A DNA stretch of 64,000 nt from Bordetella trematum (GCF_900078335.1 NZ_FKBR01000035.1:171667-235666); one strand, 5' to 3'; shown: positions 16,561 through 26,478, counted from the stretch's first letter. Notes: generated by a model not told the origin, from the sequence alone. Numbers and translations are program-made.

Positions 16561-18162
16561 TCAGAACTGGGCTTGCAGGGCCAGGAAGACGCCGCCGTCG
16601 GCCTGGTAGCCGACGTTACTGCCGATGATCTTCGGCCAGTAGAGTTGCAGCCGGTTCTGGCCGATCGCAAGGTTTACGCCCAGGGTCAGGCTGCTGATGT
16701 AGCGGCCGTCGGCGCGCCCATGGTCCAGGCCCACAAACGGCGAGAGCGTGCCGACTGCGACCCAGCCGCGGTGCAGGCCGGATGTGCTGATGTCGTAGGA
16801 CAGCGTGCTGGAGAGATTCAGGCCATGCTCGCCCGACAGGGGGGCGGCATTGAACGGCAGCCGGGTCCGGGTGGACGAGCCCGGATAGAACAGTTCGGCG
16901 GACGGCAGGCGCGCCTGGCCCAGGCGATGCTGCGTGTTCAGGCTGAGACGGTAGCGCCAGTGCTTGAAGAGACGGTCTCCCAGCTCGGCATGGGTGCGCA
17001 GCGTATTGAAGATATTGCCGCGGTCATACTGAAAAGCACGACTCAAGGTGACCGCGCCGCTGGCATAAAAACTGTTCCGGCGCTGCGAGAACCCGCTAGA
17101 AAGCTCGGCCAGTCCGTAACGATAGGTTTGCGCCAGGATACGGTTGTTGTTGATCTGGAAACGTGAATTGTTGCGTCCGATGCGCAGTCCGTAATAGATC
17201 AGCGTGTCACCGTTGACGTAGTTACTCTTGAGCCCCAGACCGTAATTTTCAGTGAAACGCTGGGCCTGCAACACGGATTTTCCCAGCTCGATGAAACTAT
17301 GGTCACTGGACTGGTTGTAATCCAGGGAAAGATCCATGCCCAGAATCGGCACCGAGAAATAGCCGTTGTAGGCGGAGAAATTGCGTGCCTTTACCGCCGC
17401 CAGGTTGTTGCTGTAGGTCAGGCCGATACTCTCGTTCAACTTGAGCAGATCACTGGCCAGGACTGAAATGCTACCGTTATAGCCGAACAAGTCCTGTTTG
17501 TTGAAATTGTTTAAATTGATAATAGTCGTAATCCGGGAGCGTGGTAGCTCGGAAAATGACAGATAGATGGTGTTGTTTACATTGGCTACGTCAGCCTTGT
17601 AAGTCGACTCGCCTTTGTTATTGAGCTGGAAAAGCGCTAGCCGCAACTGGTTTAAACGGAAAAAATCCCCCTCCCGGATATACAGGATATTTTTGAGCTG
17701 GAGGCCGTTGCCCAGCACTTTGACTGGCAGTGGCTGGAGTTCGAATTCAGGCCCGACGGCGGCAGAGCGGGGGCTGATCTGGATCCGAAAGAACAGGTAG
17801 CCCTGAGACACCATGCGATCCGCGATGGCGCGGATCAGCAGATCGCGGGACAGGCCCGTCTGCTCGTCAAGCCAATCCGAGCCCAGCAAGCCAAGGATGC
17901 GCGGCCCGAACGCCGGCGCGGTCCAAGGCCCTCGATAGCTGTTTTCAATGGTGTAGAGCGTCGTCGGATCAAGGTTGGCCAGGGTATCGGCCGGGGCGCT
18001 CCGATAGGTTGCTTCCGCTAAGTCGTTGGCTTGCTGGCTCCGGTTGACGCTGCTTCTGGCCGCGTTCTGTATGGCTTCACTGATGCTCTGCTCGACGGGT
18101 TGCGCCAAGGTCGCGGAGGTGGTCATGGACAGACAAGCAAGAAGTGCGCAACGAATTTTCAT
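16561..18162 (-). CDS. TpsB outer-membrane transporter (FhaC/ShlB/HMW1B family)
   Basis: A 533-residue two-partner-secretion pore. Signal peptide MKIRCALLACLSMTTSATLAQ (start 18162; the longer frame to 18315 is not signal-like). An N-terminal helical part is followed by a divergent POTRA-type region (about 110-225), then a barrel from about 230 with alternating aromatic strands, ending in F. The strand motif PFVGLDHGRADG matches the family's [FG]xDxG element. The loop-6 region reads LPSAELFYPGSSTRTRLPFNAAPLSGEHG split over two motifs, with TRTRLPF where FhaC has VRGF, so the [IV]RG[FY] tetrad is not canonical. Base composition is more AT-rich than neighbours. Divergent from tpsA at 18741, which is the obvious cargo. 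Confidence 0.88.
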   Translation of the reverse strand: MKIRCALLACLSMTTSATLAQPVEQSISEAIQNAARSSVNRSQQANDLAEATYRSAPADTLANLDPTTLYTIENSYRGPWTAPAFGPRILGLLGSDWLDEQTGLSRDLLIRAIADRMVSQGYLFFRIQISPRSAAVGPEFELQPLPVKVLGNGLQLKNILYIREGDFFRLNQLRLALFQLNNKGESTYKADVANVNNTIYLSFSELPRSRITTIINLNNFNKQDLFGYNGSISVLASDLLKLNESIGLTYSNNLAAVKARNFSAYNGYFSVPILGMDLSLDYNQSSDHSFIELGKSVLQAQRFTENYGLGLKSNYVNGDTLIYYGLRIGRNNSRFQINNNRILAQTYRYGLAELSSGFSQRRNSFYASGAVTLSRAFQYDRGNIFNTLRTHAELGDRLFKHWRYRLSLNTQHRLGQARLPSAELFYPGSSTRTRLPFNAAPLSGEHGLNLSSTLSYDISTSGLHRGWVAVGTLSPFVGLDHGRADGRYISSLTLGVNLAIGQNRLQLYWPKIIGSNVGYQADGGVFLALQAQF

Positions 18163-18740
18163 GGCGATAGCGGGCGATGACAGATTCCTGGTGGGCCGGG
18201 CGAAACAGCCAAACAACGCATAAGCGCGAAGAAATAAATGAAGAGACGCGTGAACGGGCGCAGACCAAGGGGGGAAGATCTGAGCGGTCTCAACGGACCC
18301 GATAAACCGGGTCAATGAGGCAGGATGTGGTGTGCCGACCGCTTTAAGAGAGGTGTGCGCGATGCGTGGAGGGTGTCATTGAGGCCGTGGCGTCATGCTC
18401 TGGCAGTTGTTAATTAAGAAGCAATGATTAATCAGTCGTTCACCTCTACCTGACGCCCGAGTCCAAATAAGACAAAAAGAATGTTCTTCTGTTGTTTGTT
18501 GAGGTTTTCAATGTTTTTTTGGGTTTGTTTTATTTATCCCGGGTTGGGATAAATAGTGATTTTTCTTCTTTATATTTTCGAAAAATCCTACGCGCAGGCA
18601 TATGTCAAGTCCGGATAATGCAGCCGACTCTGGGGAATGCATCCTGACCTTTTCCGGCTGCGTCGATATTGGTGACAGGGTTTCCGCCATAATCCTTGAC
18701 GGACGGTCAGTGATCGAGCTGCCCGCGTGGAGCTTTAAAT
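18163..18740. promoter_or_regulatory. AT-rich divergent control region of tpsB and tpsA
   Basis: A 578-bp gap between divergent tpsB and tpsA that holds both promoters; no convincing gene inside (a 74-codon frame at 18602-18826 overlaps the tpsA start and has no family likeness). From about 18400 to 18600 it is very AT-rich. An 8-bp inverted repeat TTTATCCC (18533-18540) / GGGATAAA (18546-18553) with a 5-base loop is followed by a T-rich run, and a 10-bp palindrome TTTTCGAAAA sits at 18575-18584. Either could be an operator or an attenuator in the tpsA leader. I saw no simple-sequence repeat like the phase-variable tracts of Haemophilus hmw promoters. Confidence 0.55.
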
Positions 18741-21700
18741 ATGAAGCGTCGAAGAAAACAACCCACCTGGAATCAGCTGTCCGGTTTGGCATTGGCGTTA
18801 AGCGGCTCAATGGCAGTCTATGCTGATGTGATCCCTGAAAATGGAAGCAGCGTTAGCAAGACGGGCTCGGTTACACAGATCGATATCCTCACGCCTGACG
18901 ATAAAGGCACGTCCTACAATCGATTTTCATCGTTCGATGTAATCGGGCTGGTGGTCAATAATTCCAAGCACAATACGGAAAGTCAGCTGTTGGGCGGCGT
19001 TAAGCGCAATCCCTCTCTTTCCGGGGGGGAGGCGCGCTCAATCATTCTCGACAATATTGGGGATGCCCCCACGAAACTGAACGGCCTGGTCGGAATTGCG
19101 GGCGCTAATGCTGATTTGTTGATGGTCGGCCGCAACGGAATTTCCTGTAACAGCTGTGGGTTTATTAATGCCAACAATGTTACTTTGGGTGCTGGCGACC
19201 TCGAGCGAGACGAGTATGGCGCGTATCGTTTGCGAGTCGGCGGGGCTAAAGACGGCATCCAGATTCGCGGAGCGGGTCTGAGTGCGCCGGACAGCAATAT
19301 CAACCTCGTTGCTCAGCAGGTCGAGTTGTTGGCTCCGGTATATGGAAAGGACGTCGCTTTTACAATTGTCCGTGGTCTGTACGGATTGAAGGATCGTCGC
19401 AGCGAAGATATGGGCGAGGCCTTCGATGCTACATTGGGTGATTATGTCGGGGTGCCCAATGTTCTGGCCGACGGTGATATCACCGTTTACACCAATGCTC
19501 GCAAGTTGGATATGAAGAATCTGACTATGTCGACGACTGGTGGTATCTCCGTGACATCCGCTGGCAGCAAAATTGAGATTGTTTCGGGGAAACTGATTGC
19601 GAATGAGGGCATGGCCCTCAAAGCGGAATCGGTGGCATTGCGAAAGACGTCGACAGACTCCAGCTCGTTGTCGATAGACGCGGATAATTTACAAACTTAC
19701 GGTTGGTTCGGTGTCGCGCATAAATTCGATGTAAAGGCGCGCGATGGGCGTCTGGAAGCGAGCTCTTTCGACGCTGGCGAACACGTCAATCTGGCCGTAA
19801 ATAACCTGAACGCAGTTTCCTTGAACATCAAAGGTAGTCTCGATGTTTCGGCGGATCAGGCCATCTTGCAAGGGATGAGTGCCGAAGGCCAGCAGGCACG
19901 CATCCGCGCCGGGTCTTTCCGCATGACTGGCGGGGGGCTGACTTACAAGGCCTTGAGCGCAGAAGGGTTTTCGACGCTTGATTTTGGCGGCAGTGCCTTG
20001 CGCTTCGATGAACTTACGCTGGCGACCGGCAGTTCCAGTTCCAGCGTGCGCCTGGCTGCGGGCACGACGCTGATGACGCCCGAGCTCGTATTGAAAAATG
20101 CTGACCGTTTCGAAAATGGCGGCGTGATTTCGCTGCGCGATGGTCTGCAATTGTCAGGGGTGGCCCGCATCGAGAACAGCGGAAGCATTGCAGCGGCTTC
20201 CGCCAGTGTAGACAGTGGCCGTGCGGGCGGTGACGCACGTACACCGGTAGCAGTGCTCAATACCGGAAAGCTCGACTTGCGTGGCGATCTCCGCATGACA
20301 GGCCTGAGCAGTTTCCGGAGTGAGGGGGAGATCCGAGCCTCGACTTTGGTTCTGGATAATCAGGCCGAAGATGTTGCTGCGCGCAACGTCGCTGCCTTTG
20401 TCAATTCCGACAATATCATTCTGACTGGCGATATGCGTCTGGCTGGTGTTGCCCAGGTTGACAACAGTGGCAAGATTGAGGCGGCATCGGTATATGTCGC
20501 CAAGGGAGGAGCGGAGAGCGGTGCCACTCCGGTTTCCATGACCAATTCCGGCAGCCTGAACTTGCGGGGCGGGCTGCAGGTGGTTGGCGTTAAGGACTTT
20601 CGGAATGGGGGCGGGCTCCTTGCCACGAATCTGACTCTGGACAACCTCTCCGAGAGCGTTGCCACGCGAAACGCTGCGACCGTAATCAACACCGGTAGCC
20701 TTGTCCTGACCGGAGATATTAAGGTGTCGGGGGTTGGCCATGTTGAAAATAGATCCAGGCTTGAGGGGAAATCATTACAGATACGTAAAGGCGGTTCCGA
20801 GGGCGATGCGGTCGGGGTGGTAGTGACGAATGCAGACTCGTTCTCTTTGCGGGACCAGATACAACTGGTCGGCCTGAGCCGTTTCCAGAATGATGGCAAG
20901 ATTCTTGGAGCCGAACTGACCTTAGATAATCAGGCAGAGAGCTTGGCTGCGCGCAGTGGCGCCGTGTTCGAGAATAACGGAGACATGGCCCTGACGGGTG
21001 ATGTGCTGCTGACAGGTGTTGGTAGCGTGCTTAGTACGCGCAATCTGCGCGCACAAGGTCTGACGGTGAACAACGCTGGTCAGGCACTGACCACGCCCAT
21101 GGGGCCTGTTTTTGAGAACCGCGGTGATTTGCAGCTTGGCGCCCGATTGTCGCTGTCTGGCGTGGCCCGGGTTCAAACTACGGGCACGTTGCGTGCTGAT
21201 TCTCTGCTGTTGGATAACGCTACCGAAAGTGCAGCATTGCGCAATGCTGCGCACTTCGAGAGCAACGGCAAGGTGCTGATAAATCAAGGTATACGACTGA
21301 CTGGTCTGAGCCGCGTGAGTAATGCCGGCACCATCGAGGCCGGATCTTTAGCCGTTGGTAAAGGCGAAGCAGTGGCGGGTTACGATGGCGTGGCATTGTT
21401 TGAAACCCGGGGGGCTATCGCGTTGCGAGAGGGCATGACCCTGTCCAGCGTCGCGCATGTCAAGACGGAGAGCAGTGTGCGCGCCAAATTCCTCGATATC
21501 GATAATGGCTCGGACAGCGCCGTTCGACGTAATTCTGCTGCTTTCGAGAATAGCGGGAATATGGCGCTGGTTCAGGGCCTGAATGTGACCGGTGTTAATC
21601 GCCTTGTGAATCGAAGCATTATCCAGGCCGCCACACTAACCGTGGGGAAGGGTAGCGCAACCGCCGGCCTGAAGGATGTGGCGAGTTTCGATAATAGCAG

Positions 21701-24485
21701 CGACATTGCCCTTACCGGGGGAGCGACCTTCCTGGATGTGGAGCGTATTACCAACAGCGGCGGCATTGTTGCAGCATCGCTGACGGTCAATGGCAATACC
21801 AATGGCCTAAGCAACACTGGCAATATCGATGCGGCCGAAGCGCATCTCAACCGGCTGGGAGAGAGCACCAATAGCGGGCGTTGGAGTTCAAAACTCATCG
21901 CGCTCAACGAGAGCGGCAAGTTTGTAAACAGTGGCGACCTGACCGGCCGGCAAATACGGATCGCTGGCGGACAGGGCTTGGACAATCAAGGGCGCCTGGA
22001 AGCGACAGATTTTGATGCACGCAATGCGATGCAGTTGACCAATGCCGTTGCCGGACAATGGTCGACCACCAACGTCCTGACCTTGTCCGGTCTCACTTCC
22101 TTGCGCAACCAGGGGCGCATGGTGCTTGGCCGGCTGGAGGGAGAGCGGGTCGTTACGTTTGATAATCAGAGTGAGTTGTCGTTGTTGCGTGGCGGCAGCC
22201 TGCAAGGCGATACGTTTTCCAGCACACGCAATCTGTATGCAAGGCAGGCGCTGACGGTCGATGTCGATCGTGCCGATCTGAGCGGTGATCTGGATGCCGC
22301 AACGGTTTCTCTTATGGCGAAGACGGTCGCCATGAGCACGCTTAATGCCAAGCTCGCTGCGTTGACCGTCAATGCGAAGACTTCCCTCGACTTGCAGCAG
22401 ACGCATATACAGTCCGAAGGCCTCTTGGCGATGGAAACGCCCAGCTTGGCCGTCAGCCGCAACAGCAGTTTGCAGGCGGACTCGCTGCAGGTGCTTGCCG
22501 CCCGGCAGCGTTATGACAACTTGGATGTCAGGGCGCGTAACGCCTCCTTGCATGGGCAGGATGCTCATAGCACTCTGGAGGCCCAAAACATGCACTTGCA
22601 GGCAAGCGCTTCGCTGGATATCCGCGATCTGGCATCGCTGGACCTGACCGGGAATCACCTGGGAGGGCAGGCGTTGAATATCCGTGATGTCAAAAGCCTG
22701 AGCACCAAGGCCGACTCCACGCTTTCGTTCGTGCAGGCGGAAATTTCCGGGGTCCAGACCTTGACCAATGCTGGAGTGCTGGGTGCGGATGACCTGACTC
22801 TCAATCGGATTGCACGGCTGGACAATGGCGGCAGCCTTGTGGCGGCTAAAACCACTGTGATGTCAAATGTGACGGCATTGAACAACACCGGTGAGTTCTT
22901 CGCCAAGCAGACGAGCGGTACGGGTAACGACTCTGTCGAGAACCGCGGGAAAATGTATCTGAATGGTGGTCAGATGTCATTTCAGCGCTGGGACAATCAG
23001 GCGACTTTGCTCGGCGAAAATGCCGTGCTTGCCTACACATCTTTGACAAATCAGGCGTCGGGGACGATTGGCGGTGCTGGTACTTTGACCGCCCTGGGGA
23101 AAGAGGGCAGCAGCTTGATCAATCATGGGCGCATCGAGTCGCGTGGCGATCTCGATTTGCTGGGGCAAACCTTGCAGAACGCCGGCGCGCTTGTAGTGCA
23201 CGGCAACTTGACGCTGGGCAGGCGCGCGGGAGAGTTGGATTCCGCCACGGTCAGTTTTCGCAATCAGGTCGGCGGGGGGAGCGTAATGGTCGGTGGCAAC
23301 CTGATTGCAGGGGTCGACCAATTCGATTCCAAGGCTACATTTTCGACGCAAACGGAACGCAGGACGACGACCGAGTTTCCAGCATCGGGCACCTATGGGT
23401 CATGCAAGTCGAGCGGTATCGGTTCGTGTCGAAATGACGTTAATGTGGTGGGCAAGGCGTCGCTGGTGTGGTACGGCAGCGCGGGTACCATTCCCGTATA
23501 CGGCATACTTGGGCGTAATGGCGCGAATGTGACCACCACCACCACCAGCATTAACCGCAGTACCTATCGTGACGCGCCGATTCGCGTGGGGGGTAATCTT
23601 CATGCCAGTGGGAAGGGCTCGGGATCGTACTTTGACACGTATGCTGCTACCTTGGATGTAGGAGGCACGGCATCGAAGACAGGTTATTCACATGTCAACG
23701 ATAACAGTTATGGCGAAACTACCCGGGTCGAGAAGGCCTACTTTACTGACATTTACTACTGCTATTCCGACGTGGCCTGCGTCAATCCTAACGGGAACAA
23801 CAAGTTCGTTAGGAGAGAGAATTCCAGCAGGGACGGCTTGAGAAATTCTGACGTGACTTCTACCACGGGCCATACCGGCGGCTTGAGAACCGTTGCCATG
23901 GCGAACACGCCGACGCCTACGGTTGATTTGCCGGCGGGTTCGCGTACGGCCGCTACATTGCCCGGGGCCACCGGGGTAACCGTCGATCTGGCCAGTATCA
24001 GTGTCGGGGCTGCGGTGCCGGCGGCCGCAGTGGTCACCACCACCCCGTTGCTTGAAGGTCCTGCGCGCCCGCCGGCGCCTCCCATGCCGGCAGTGCCGGT
24101 ATTGGCGGGCATACCCGTGTTGCCGCAGGCCCCTGTGATCTCAGGATTGCCGGCGGATTGGGTATCCAGCGGCGGCACGGTGGCGCAGCCGCAGCCTGCG
24201 CAACGCCCCCTGACGGTGCAGGCATCCGAGTTCGTCTTCCCTTCGATTCCCGGCGAACTGCCAGCAGAGCAGAAGTTGCCGGTGATCACTGATGATGAGG
24301 AAGCGCGCTTTGACGACATTCGTCGCATCCGTCCGCGTGAGGATCGCGAGAACCGCTCCTGCTTCAGCGTGTTCCAGGGCGACGATATGACCTCGTTTAC
24401 CAACAACCTGACACGGCCCGTTCCGAATTGCGAAACGCGGGTGATTTACCCCGAGAGTCGTGTCAGGTTGCGGCAGCGGCCCTAG
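18741..24485 (+). CDS. TpsA exoprotein, HMW1-like adhesin candidate
   Basis: A 1914-residue two-partner-secretion passenger. Start at 18741 with GGAG eight bases upstream; short signal peptide ending near YAD (29). TPS domain at about 30-270 with NPSL (90-93) and NGISCNSCGFINANN (132-146), the cysteine-containing form of the NPNG motif. From about 450 to 1015 there are roughly a dozen degenerate units of some 45-50 residues (FENSGNMALTGD..L.GV..V.N.G.IEA.SLTV type). A Pro/Ala-rich segment (about 1740-1830) precedes a C-terminal tail with two cysteines, C1874 and C1897, 17 residues from the end. HMW1 keeps its C-terminus in its pore by such a cysteine loop, so this protein is likely surface-held rather than released. 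No CDI-type toxin tail is seen. More AT-rich than flanking genes. Confidence 0.9.
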   Translation: MKRRRKQPTWNQLSGLALALSGSMAVYADVIPENGSSVSKTGSVTQIDILTPDDKGTSYNRFSSFDVIGLVVNNSKHNTESQLLGGVKRNPSLSGGEARSIILDNIGDAPTKLNGLVGIAGANADLLMVGRNGISCNSCGFINANNVTLGAGDLERDEYGAYRLRVGGAKDGIQIRGAGLSAPDSNINLVAQQVELLAPVYGKDVAFTIVRGLYGLKDRRSEDMGEAFDATLGDYVGVPNVLADGDITVYTNARKLDMKNLTMSTTGGISVTSAGSKIEIVSGKLIANEGMALKAESVALRKTSTDSSSLSIDADNLQTYGWFGVAHKFDVKARDGRLEASSFDAGEHVNLAVNNLNAVSLNIKGSLDVSADQAILQGMSAEGQQARIRAGSFRMTGGGLTYKALSAEGFSTLDFGGSALRFDELTLATGSSSSSVRLAAGTTLMTPELVLKNADRFENGGVISLRDGLQLSGVARIENSGSIAAASASVDSGRAGGDARTPVAVLNTGKLDLRGDLRMTGLSSFRSEGEIRASTLVLDNQAEDVAARNVAAFVNSDNIILTGDMRLAGVAQVDNSGKIEAASVYVAKGGAESGATPVSMTNSGSLNLRGGLQVVGVKDFRNGGGLLATNLTLDNLSESVATRNAATVINTGSLVLTGDIKVSGVGHVENRSRLEGKSLQIRKGGSEGDAVGVVVTNADSFSLRDQIQLVGLSRFQNDGKILGAELTLDNQAESLAARSGAVFENNGDMALTGDVLLTGVGSVLSTRNLRAQGLTVNNAGQALTTPMGPVFENRGDLQLGARLSLSGVARVQTTGTLRADSLLLDNATESAALRNAAHFESNGKVLINQGIRLTGLSRVSNAGTIEAGSLAVGKGEAVAGYDGVALFETRGAIALREGMTLSSVAHVKTESSVRAKFLDIDNGSDSAVRRNSAAFENSGNMALVQGLNVTGVNRLVNRSIIQAATLTVGKGSATAGLKDVASFDNSSDIALTGGATFLDVERITNSGGIVAASLTVNGNTNGLSNTGNIDAAEAHLNRLGESTNSGRWSSKLIALNESGKFVNSGDLTGRQIRIAGGQGLDNQGRLEATDFDARNAMQLTNAVAGQWSTTNVLTLSGLTSLRNQGRMVLGRLEGERVVTFDNQSELSLLRGGSLQGDTFSSTRNLYARQALTVDVDRADLSGDLDAATVSLMAKTVAMSTLNAKLAALTVNAKTSLDLQQTHIQSEGLLAMETPSLAVSRNSSLQADSLQVLAARQRYDNLDVRARNASLHGQDAHSTLEAQNMHLQASASLDIRDLASLDLTGNHLGGQALNIRDVKSLSTKADSTLSFVQAEISGVQTLTNAGVLGADDLTLNRIARLDNGGSLVAAKTTVMSNVTALNNTGEFFAKQTSGTGNDSVENRGKMYLNGGQMSFQRWDNQATLLGENAVLAYTSLTNQASGTIGGAGTLTALGKEGSSLINHGRIESRGDLDLLGQTLQNAGALVVHGNLTLGRRAGELDSATVSFRNQVGGGSVMVGGNLIAGVDQFDSKATFSTQTERRTTTEFPASGTYGSCKSSGIGSCRNDVNVVGKASLVWYGSAGTIPVYGILGRNGANVTTTTTSINRSTYRDAPIRVGGNLHASGKGSGSYFDTYAATLDVGGTASKTGYSHVNDNSYGETTRVEKAYFTDIYYCYSDVACVNPNGNNKFVRRENSSRDGLRNSDVTSTTGHTGGLRTVAMANTPTPTVDLPAGSRTAATLPGATGVTVDLASISVGAAVPAAAVVTTTPLLEGPARPPAPPMPAVPVLAGIPVLPQAPVISGLPADWVSSGGTVAQPQPAQRPLTVQASEFVFPSIPGELPAEQKLPVITDDEEARFDDIRRIRPREDRENRSCFSVFQGDDMTSFTNNLTRPVPNCETRVIYPESRVRLRQRP

Positions 24486-25336
24486 CGGAACACCACGGTC
24501 TTGTTGCGGTTGAGCAGGATGCGGTGTTCGATGTGGCTGCGTACGGCGCGTGAGAGCACCAGCGACTCGATGTCGCTGCCGACCTGGGTGAGGTCCTGGG
24601 CGGTCATGGTGTGGTCCACGCGTTCGATGTCCTGCTCGATGATGGGGCCTTCATCCAGGTCCGAGGTCACGTAGTGCGCGGTGGCGCCGATCAGTTTGAC
24701 GCCGCGCGCATGGGCCTGGTGGTAGGGGCGCGCGCCTTTGAAGCTGGGCAGGAAGCTGTGGTGGATGTTGATGGCGCGGCCGGTCAGGGCCTGGCACATG
24801 TCGGCCGACAGGATCTGCATGTAGCGCGCCAGCACCACGAGGTCGATGCCCTCGCGCTCGACCAGCTCCAGCACCTGGCGTTCCTGGTCGGCCTTGGTAT
24901 CAGGCGTGACCGGCAGGTGATGAAAGGGAATGCCATACGAGGCGGCCAGGCCGGCGTAGTCGTTGTGGTTGGAGACGATGGCGCCGATCTCGGCCTGCAG
25001 TTGGCCGCTGCCCACCCGGAACAGCAGGTCGTTGAGGCAATGCCCCTGCTTGCTCACCATGATGAGCAGGCGGGCCTTCTTGTGCGCGTCGTGGATCTGC
25101 CAATCCATGTCGTAGCCGTCGACCACCTTGGCAAAGGCGGCGCGCAGGGCATCGGGCTGGCCGTCGGCGGGCAGGCTGAAGTGCACGCGCAGGAAAAAGC
25201 GCCCGGTTTCTTCATCGCCGAATTGTTGCGAGTCGAGGATATTGCAACCCTGTTCGAACAGCAGGCCGCTGACGCGATAGACGATACCCGTGCGGTCAGG
25301 GCAGGACAGGGTCAGAATATGATCGTTTTGCTGCAT
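24482..25336 (-). CDS. purU: Formyltetrahydrofolate deformylase
   Basis: A 284-residue enzyme that hydrolyses 10-formyl-THF to THF and formate, balancing one-carbon units for purine synthesis. An N-terminal ACT domain (about 1-85, LTLSCPDRTGIVYRVSGLLFEQGCNI) precedes the formyltransferase-type domain (about 90-284) with IGAIVSNHNDYAGLA, LARYMQILS, INIHHSFLPSFKGARPY and GATAHYVTSDLDEGPIIEQ, carrying the Asn, His and Asp of the active site. Length is normal. Last gene of the minus-strand run from 29582. Its stop codon overlaps the tpsA stop codon by two bases (24483-24484) on the opposite strand. Confidence 0.97.
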   Translation of the reverse strand: MQQNDHILTLSCPDRTGIVYRVSGLLFEQGCNILDSQQFGDEETGRFFLRVHFSLPADGQPDALRAAFAKVVDGYDMDWQIHDAHKKARLLIMVSKQGHCLNDLLFRVGSGQLQAEIGAIVSNHNDYAGLAASYGIPFHHLPVTPDTKADQERQVLELVEREGIDLVVLARYMQILSADMCQALTGRAINIHHSFLPSFKGARPYHQAHARGVKLIGATAHYVTSDLDEGPIIEQDIERVDHTMTAQDLTQVGSDIESLVLSRAVRSHIEHRILLNRNKTVVFR

Positions 25337-25365
25337 GTTCTCAGGGGCAATAAAGCAGATGTGGG

Positions 25366-26475
25366 TTAAGGCGCCAGGCGCGCCAGGGTGGTTTCGGCGA
25401 TGGCCAGGCTGGAGGTCAGCCCGGGGGATTCTATGCCGTACAGGCCGACAAAGCCGGGCACCCCGTGATGGGCCGGGCCGGAAATCATGAAATCGGCCGC
25501 CGTTTCCTGCGGGCCGGAGATTTTAGGCCGGATTCCGGTGTAGCCGGGAGCCAGGGAAGCGTCGGGCAAGGCCGGCCAATAGCGCCGCACTGCGTCATAG
25601 AACACCTCGGCGCGTTGCGGATGCAGGGTGTAGTCCTCGTGTTCGATCCATTCGGTGTCCGGGCCGAACTTGGCCTGGCCGCCGAGATCCAGCGTCAGGT
25701 GCACGCCCAGGCCGGCATGCTGCGGTACCGGATAGATCAGGTGCGAGAAGGGCGCGCGCCCGGACAGCGTGAAATAACTGCCTTTGCAGAGGTACTCGGC
25801 CGGGATGCTGCCGGCCGGCAGCCCCTCGATGCGGCGCGACAGGCTGGGGGCGTGCAGCCCGGCGCTGTTGATCAGCACGTTGCAGCTCAGCGTCATGGCC
25901 TGTTCGCCGCCGAAATCGACCTCGAAGCCGCCTTGCGGGCGCACCCGGGCTGCCAGCATGGGCGTATGGAAGACGCATTGTCCGCCGGCGTTTTCGGCAT
26001 CGCCCTGCAGGGCCAGCATGAGGCCGTGGCTGTCGACGATGCCGGTCGAGGGAGACAGCAGCGCGGCCGTGCATTGCAGCGCCGGCTCCAGTGCCATGGC
26101 TTCGGCGCCACTCAGGGCGCGCAGGTCGTGCACGCCATTGGCGGCGGCCTTGGCTGCGATGCCCGCGAGGCTGGCGGCTTCTGTGTCCGTGGTGGCCACG
26201 ATGAGCTTGCCCAGGCGCTGGTGGGCAATGCCGCGTTCGGCGCAGTAGGCGTACAGCAACTGTTTGCCGCGCACGCACAACTCGGCCTTGAGGCTGCCGG
26301 CCGGATAGTAGATGCCGGCGTGGATGACTTCGGAATTGCGCGAGCTGGTGCCGGTGCCGATGGCCTCGGAGGCCTCGGCCAGCAGCACTTCACGGCCAGA
26401 CAGGGCGAGCGCGCGGGCGATGGCCAGGCCGACCACGCCGGCGCCGATGACGATGCAGTCGATGTCGGTAGTCAT
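25366..26475 (-). CDS. L-2-hydroxyglutarate oxidase-like FAD oxidoreductase
   Basis: A 369-residue FAD-dependent enzyme. Dinucleotide-binding motif GAGVVG at residues 11-16, then [74 protein letters not shown] and GYTGIRPKI, all typical of the LhgO/L2HGDH group that oxidises L-2-hydroxyglutarate to 2-oxoglutarate. The member clade also contains enzymes for other 2-hydroxy acids, so the substrate is not certain. It sits 3 bases after the flavin reductase and 29 bases before purU, so it is part of one transcript. Probably cytoplasmic or loosely membrane-bound. Confidence 0.88.
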   Translation of the reverse strand: MTTDIDCIVIGAGVVGLAIARALALSGREVLLAEASEAIGTGTSSRNSEVIHAGIYYPAGSLKAELCVRGKQLLYAYCAERGIAHQRLGKLIVATTDTEAASLAGIAAKAAANGVHDLRALSGAEAMALEPALQCTAALLSPSTGIVDSHGLMLALQGDAENAGGQCVFHTPMLAARVRPQGGFEVDFGGEQAMTLSCNVLINSAGLHAPSLSRRIEGLPAGSIPAEYLCKGSYFTLSGRAPFSHLIYPVPQHAGLGVHLTLDLGGQAKFGPDTEWIEHEDYTLHPQRAEVFYDAVRRYWPALPDASLAPGYTGIRPKISGPQETAADFMISGPAHHGVPGFVGLYGIESPGLTSSLAIAETTLARLAP

Positions 26476-26478
26476 GGG

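Noticed and set aside
18602..18826. Possible 74-residue gene in front of tpsA
   Set aside because: Overlaps the tpsA signal peptide in another frame, no ribosome binding site, no recognisable family.
20500..21800. CDI-type toxin/immunity system in the tpsA locus
   Set aside because: The TpsA C-terminus is a Pro-rich stretch and short cysteine tail, not a toxin domain, and no small immunity gene follows; purU is directly convergent.
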